Assembly (NCBI GenBank): GCA_031119515.1
Contig: JAVHXR010000115.1
Span: 1 to 7,793, forward strand
DNA: 7,793 nt
DNA from: Propionicimonas sp.
Lineage (GTDB): Bacteria > Actinomycetota > Actinomycetes > Propionibacteriales > Propionibacteriaceae
Reading direction: 5' to 3'
This document shows, piece after piece, positions 5,945 to 7,793 of the stretch. How positions within the stretch are numbered: the first letter of the stretch is position 1; each line of letters opens with the position of its first letter. Both the position numbers and the translations under genes were made by a program. Below the pieces are notes generated by a model. That model saw nothing but the letters and a program-made list of their open reading frames with translations, was not told where the DNA came from and made no database searches.

Positions 5945-6822
5945 CGTGTCGGCTCCCCGGTCACGGCCGGCGCCCTGCCGGCGCGGCGGGTCGCGCGCTC
6001 GGCGGTCCTGGCGACCAGTCGCAGCCCGGCCAGGCCGGGGTAGCCGTCCAGGCGCCGGTCGATCGCCGCCAGGTCGGCGGAGGTGATCCACCCGCCCAGC
6101 AGGCGGCTCAGGAGGCGGGCGGGCTCGTCCTGCGACCCGAGCGGGACGGCGGTGCGGCGCAACCTGCGGCGCGCCAGCGACTGCGCCCGGGGCGAGCCGG
6201 TGAGCCGGTCCCTGGCCTGCGTGGTGAAGAACGCGCTGTGCCGCCGCTTCACGGCCAGCAGCCCGGCCAGGGTGTCGCGCAACTGCTCATGGCCAGTGGT
6301 CTCGGCCAGACGCTGGTAGGCCGCCTGGGTGAGCCACTCGTCGAGTGCCCCCGTGACGCAGTGGACGGCGATCACGTCGTCCCCGATCAGGTTGGTGACC
6401 ACCGACTCGCGGATCGGCTCGAACCGTTCGCCGACGGCGTGCCAGGCCAGCCGGAGTCGGGCCCCCGGCGACTCCCCGCCGGGGGAGGAGGGCTGGTCGG
6501 GATGGGCGGCGACGACGAGTTCGAGCGCATCGGCCAGCCAGTACTTCTCGTACGCCCAGGTGACCAGGAAGGCGGTCATCCTCGCGTCGGAGTGGGTGGG
6601 GGTGACCAGGACGCTGCGCAGGTAGCGCAACGCGCTCCGCTCGAGCCGGGACAACAGGGCGACCTCAGCGAGGGTGTCGCTGTCGAGGGGCGAGTCGGCG
6701 TAGGCGTCGAGCCGCAGGGCTGCGCGGTGGCTGCCATTGGCGGAGCGGGCGAACTCCCGCACGCTGAAGTCCGCTCCCGGGACCTTCGCCCCGCCCGAGA
6801 CGGGGGCGTCGTGCCGGGTCAT
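5941..6822 (-). CDS. Ferritin-like paralogue with degenerate diiron site
   Basis: A 293-residue protein that aligns along most of its length with the 264-residue ferritin-like protein at the other end of the operon, with shared blocks LVTPTH, the AFLVTW helix, DDVIAVH, DEW, RRHSAFF and TQARDRL. Of six metal-ligand positions, E61, E162 and H195 remain. The helix-2 ExxH has become K93/L96 (YEKYWL) and the helix-4 Glu has become K192 (VKRRH). It probably cannot build a normal diiron centre. It may be a structural or regulatory partner of the intact paralogue, a mononuclear metal protein, or an acyl-binding scaffold. It has a longer N terminus, a Pro/Gly/Ser-rich insert near residues 108-120 and an Arg-rich C-terminal tail. 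The ATG at 6822 has GAGGAG five bases upstream (6828-6833). It is the first gene of the operon, and its TGA overlaps the next start codon. Confidence 0.82.
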   Translation of the reverse strand: MTRHDAPVSGGAKVPGADFSVREFARSANGSHRAALRLDAYADSPLDSDTLAEVALLSRLERSALRYLRSVLVTPTHSDARMTAFLVTWAYEKYWLADALELVVAAHPDQPSSPGGESPGARLRLAWHAVGERFEPIRESVVTNLIGDDVIAVHCVTGALDEWLTQAAYQRLAETTGHEQLRDTLAGLLAVKRRHSAFFTTQARDRLTGSPRAQSLARRRLRRTAVPLGSQDEPARLLSRLLGGWITSADLAAIDRRLDGYPGLAGLRLVARTAERATRRAGRAPAVTGEPTR

Positions 6823-6882
6823 CCGCTCTCCTCGAATCGGGGTCCTTCAAGGTGGGCCAGGTCGGCGGCCCGGGGTGAACGG

Positions 6883-6907
6883 GGCGCCGGCGCCGGTGAG
6901 AGGTCAC
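6883..6907. repeat. GC palindrome and GTGA/TCAC inverted repeat near the operon transcription start
   Basis: GGCGCCGGCGCC (6883-6894) is a 12-bp perfect palindrome. Directly next to it GTGA-GAGG-TCAC (6896-6907) forms a short inverted repeat that covers the predicted start and touches the -10 hexamer of the lipid-operon promoter. The latter could be an operator for a dimeric repressor; the former may be a leader hairpin. No cognate regulator is encoded in the window. Confidence 0.35.
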
Positions 6908-6934
6908 GCTAGCACCAGCCCTACCGGGTGCGAA
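6906..6934 (-). promoter_or_regulatory. Promoter of the ferritin-like / reductase-HAD operon
   Basis: On the minus strand, TTCGCA (forward 6929-6934) and TAGCGT (forward 6906-6911) are separated by exactly 17 bases, giving a plausible -35/-10 pair for a housekeeping-type sigma factor. Transcription would begin near 6899, leaving a leader of about 77 bases before the ATG at 6822. This leader and its Shine-Dalgarno sequence contrast with the leaderless divergent gene. Confidence 0.5.
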
Positions 6935-7028
6935 CAGCGCCCGGCGAGCGGCGGACCGGCACTTGCGCACGGTGTCGGCGTGGCGTTATCCCGGTCGGCG
7001 GGCACGGGGCGGGCCGGGCCGGCCAGGG

Positions 7029-7048
7029 GCATACCCGCTAGGGTATGC
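7029..7048. promoter_or_regulatory. CsoR/CstR-type operator upstream of the thioredoxin -10
   Basis: GCATACCC-GCTA-GGGTATGC is a perfect palindrome with 8-bp arms. A/T-flanked C-tract / G-tract palindromes of the form TACCC...GGGTA are the class bound by CsoR and CstR repressors. It ends three bases before the -10 hexamer at 7052, so bound repressor would cover the -35 and spacer (about -36 to -17 relative to A7065). A CsoR-family gene lies two genes along in the same direction, so autoregulation of the thioredoxin-regulator unit is the simple reading. Confidence 0.65.
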
Positions 7049-7051
7049 GGG

Positions 7052-7064
7052 TAGGCTTGCCGGC
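7052..7064 (+). promoter_or_regulatory. Leaderless promoter of the thioredoxin gene
   Basis: TAGGCT (7052-7057) is followed by seven bases and then the ATG at 7065, with no Shine-Dalgarno sequence. The 16 bases from the hexamer to the start codon match those of the lipoprotein gene (622-637) at 12 positions. Confidence 0.55.
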
Positions 7065-7442
7065 ATGGCAACCGTGAACCTGACCACAGCGAGCTTCGAG
7101 CAGACCGTCAACGACAACGACATCGTGCTGGTCGACTGGTGGGCTGCCTGGTGCGGGCCGTGCCGGATGTTCGCCCCGGTCTTCGAGGCCGCGTCCGAGA
7201 CCCACCAGGGGATCACCTTCGGCAAGGTCGACACCGAGGCCGAGCGCGACCTCGCCGGTGCGGCCGGCATCATGTCGATCCCCACCCTGATGGCGTTCCG
7301 CGACGGCATCCTGGTCTTCTCCCAGCCCGGGGCACTGCCGGCACCGGCGCTGGAGGAGCTGATCGGCGCGGTGAAGGCGCTCGACATGGACGAGGTGCGC
7401 ACCCAGCTCGCCGAGCAGGCCGCGGGCGACCCGCGCGGCTGA
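7065..7442 (+). CDS. trxA: Thioredoxin
   Basis: A 125-residue cytoplasmic thioredoxin that reduces protein disulfides, receiving electrons from thioredoxin reductase. The classical WCGPC active site lies at residues 29-33 (redox cysteines C30 and C33), with the buried Asp24 before it (VLVDWWAAWC) and the cis-proline P73 in SIPTL. The length is slightly above the usual 105-110 because of a short charged C-terminal extension (DMDEVRTQLAEQ and following). No signal peptide is present. The ATG at 7065 is chosen over an in-frame ATG at 6963 because the thioredoxin fold begins there, the upstream part is Arg/Gly-rich and unlike protein, and the -10 element and operator fall inside that stretch. It is followed after 70 bases by a CsoR/CstR-family repressor gene. 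The symbol is generic; other trx paralogues may exist in the genome. Confidence 0.93.
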   Translation: MATVNLTTASFEQTVNDNDIVLVDWWAAWCGPCRMFAPVFEAASETHQGITFGKVDTEAERDLAGAAGIMSIPTLMAFRDGILVFSQPGALPAPALEELIGAVKALDMDEVRTQLAEQAAGDPRG

Positions 7443-7452
7443 CGCCGTACCG

Positions 7453-7473
7453 ACCCCTCCGGCGGGGTACGAT
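7453..7473. promoter_or_regulatory. Possible second operator and -10 element before the regulator gene
   Basis: ACCCC-TCCGGC-GGGGT (7453-7468) is a C-tract / G-tract inverted repeat, also readable as CGTACC...GGTACG arms at 7446-7451 and 7466-7471. TACGAT (7468-7473) could be a -10 hexamer overlapping its right end. It may be a weaker repressor site with an internal promoter, or an mRNA hairpin between the two cistrons. Confidence 0.3.
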
Positions 7474-7512
7474 CACCGCCGGCCCCTACCCCACCCAGCC
7501 GAGGATGAAGGC

Positions 7513-7773
7513 ATGCAACTCGACCCCAACGAACTCGCGGCGGTCGTCCGCCGGTTGAAGCGCGCCCAGGGCCAGATCGGCGGGATCATCCGGATGATCG
7601 AGGACGAGCGCGACTGCCAGGACATCGTCACCCAGCTGGCCGCGGTCTCCAAGGCGCTGGACCGGGCGGGGTTCGCGGTGATCTCGGCGGGGCTGAAGGA
7701 GTGCCTGACCGATCCGGAGAACAACTCCGTCGACCTCGGCTCGCTCGAGAAGCTGTTCCTGTCGCTGGCCTGA
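7513..7773 (+). CDS. CsoR/CstR-family (DUF156) transcriptional repressor, Cys-only sensor site
   Basis: An 86-residue all-helical repressor of the CsoR/RcnR/FrmR/CstR family, identified by the signature RLKRAQGQIGGIIRMIE (residues 14-30). These proteins form tetramers that leave DNA when their sensor site is filled. Copper-sensing CsoR uses Cys-His-Cys (C36, H61, C65 in M. tuberculosis). Here the cysteines are C35 (RDC) and C64 (KEC), but Gly60 holds the His position. C35 and C64 are 29 residues apart, as are the two cysteines of the persulfide sensor CstR. The residue pattern therefore favours reactive-sulfur or thiol sensing over Cu(I). GAGG at 7501-7504 lies eight bases before the ATG. The gene follows the thioredoxin gene on the same strand and probably controls it through the palindrome at 7029-7048. 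Confidence 0.88.
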   Translation: MQLDPNELAAVVRRLKRAQGQIGGIIRMIEDERDCQDIVTQLAAVSKALDRAGFAVISAGLKECLTDPENNSVDLGSLEKLFLSLA

Positions 7774-7793
7774 CCCCGGGACCGCCCGCACCC

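Noticed and set aside
3725..6043. A very long + strand open frame opposite the reductase-HAD gene
   Set aside because: It is a mirror of high third-position GC in the minus-strand gene. Its product is low-complexity Val/Gly/Arg/Gln sequence without any recognisable domain, while the minus strand has clear motifs.
5945..6091. N-terminal extension of the reductase-HAD protein to 6091
   Set aside because: The extra residues are Arg/Gly-rich and overlap the upstream gene; the SDR domain begins right after the GTG at 5944, which has a ribosome-binding site.
7003..7028. GGGCC/GGCC-rich run before the thioredoxin operator as a regulatory repeat
   Set aside because: The irregular GC-rich run has no consistent period or dyad and is expected by chance at this base composition.
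6963..7064. Longer thioredoxin starting at 6963
   Set aside because: The extension is Arg/Gly/Pro-rich and contains the promoter and palindromic operator; the thioredoxin fold begins at the ATG at 7065.

Overview
The window looks like chromosome from a high-GC actinobacterium (Actinomycetota). G+C is clearly above two thirds by eye, GTG starts are common, codon third positions are almost all G or C, and two promoters appear to give leaderless mRNAs with a TAnnnT hexamer seven bases before the start codon. The exact genus cannot be read from the sequence; a Propionibacteriales-type genome would fit. There is no integrase, transposase or CRISPR, and no gene-free stretch exceeds 300 bases (the longest is 6823-7064).

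Left part, + strand (1-2781): a four-helix DoxX-type membrane protein, possibly cut at its 5' end; a secreted lipoprotein peptidase of the alpha/beta-hydrolase tripeptidyl-aminopeptidase type with a complete Ser-Asp-His triad; a complete tRNA-Thr(CGU) gene with an encoded CCA and a perfect hairpin in its 5' leader; and a small YCII-domain protein starting 39 bases after the tRNA.

Middle part, - strand (6822 down to 2883): a compact three-gene operon, read right to left. Gene 1 is a ferritin-like protein whose diiron site has lost three of six ligands. Gene 2 overlaps it by GTGA and encodes a 747-residue fusion of a fatty-acyl-reductase-like extended SDR domain and a HAD-IB phosphatase-like domain. 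Gene 3, 23 bases further on, is a second ferritin-like protein, a paralogue of gene 1, with a complete E / ExxH / E / ExxH diiron set related to acyl-ACP desaturases. A diiron protein next to an acyl reductase suggests a lipid pathway such as acyl desaturation, oxidation or reduction. It recalls the cyanobacterial acyl-ACP reductase / aldehyde-deformylating oxygenase pair in logic, but the substrate and product are not known. The intact / degenerate paralogue pair suggests a catalytic and a non-catalytic subunit. This operon is the best candidate for an undescribed system here.

Right part, + strand (7029-7773): a thioredoxin gene and a CsoR/CstR-family repressor gene. A perfect palindrome GCATACCC-GCTA-GGGTATGC lies just upstream of the thioredoxin -10 hexamer and looks like the repressor's operator. 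The repressor keeps both family cysteines (C35, C64) but has Gly where copper-sensing CsoR has its His ligand. That points to thiol / persulfide sensing rather than copper, which fits control of a thioredoxin.
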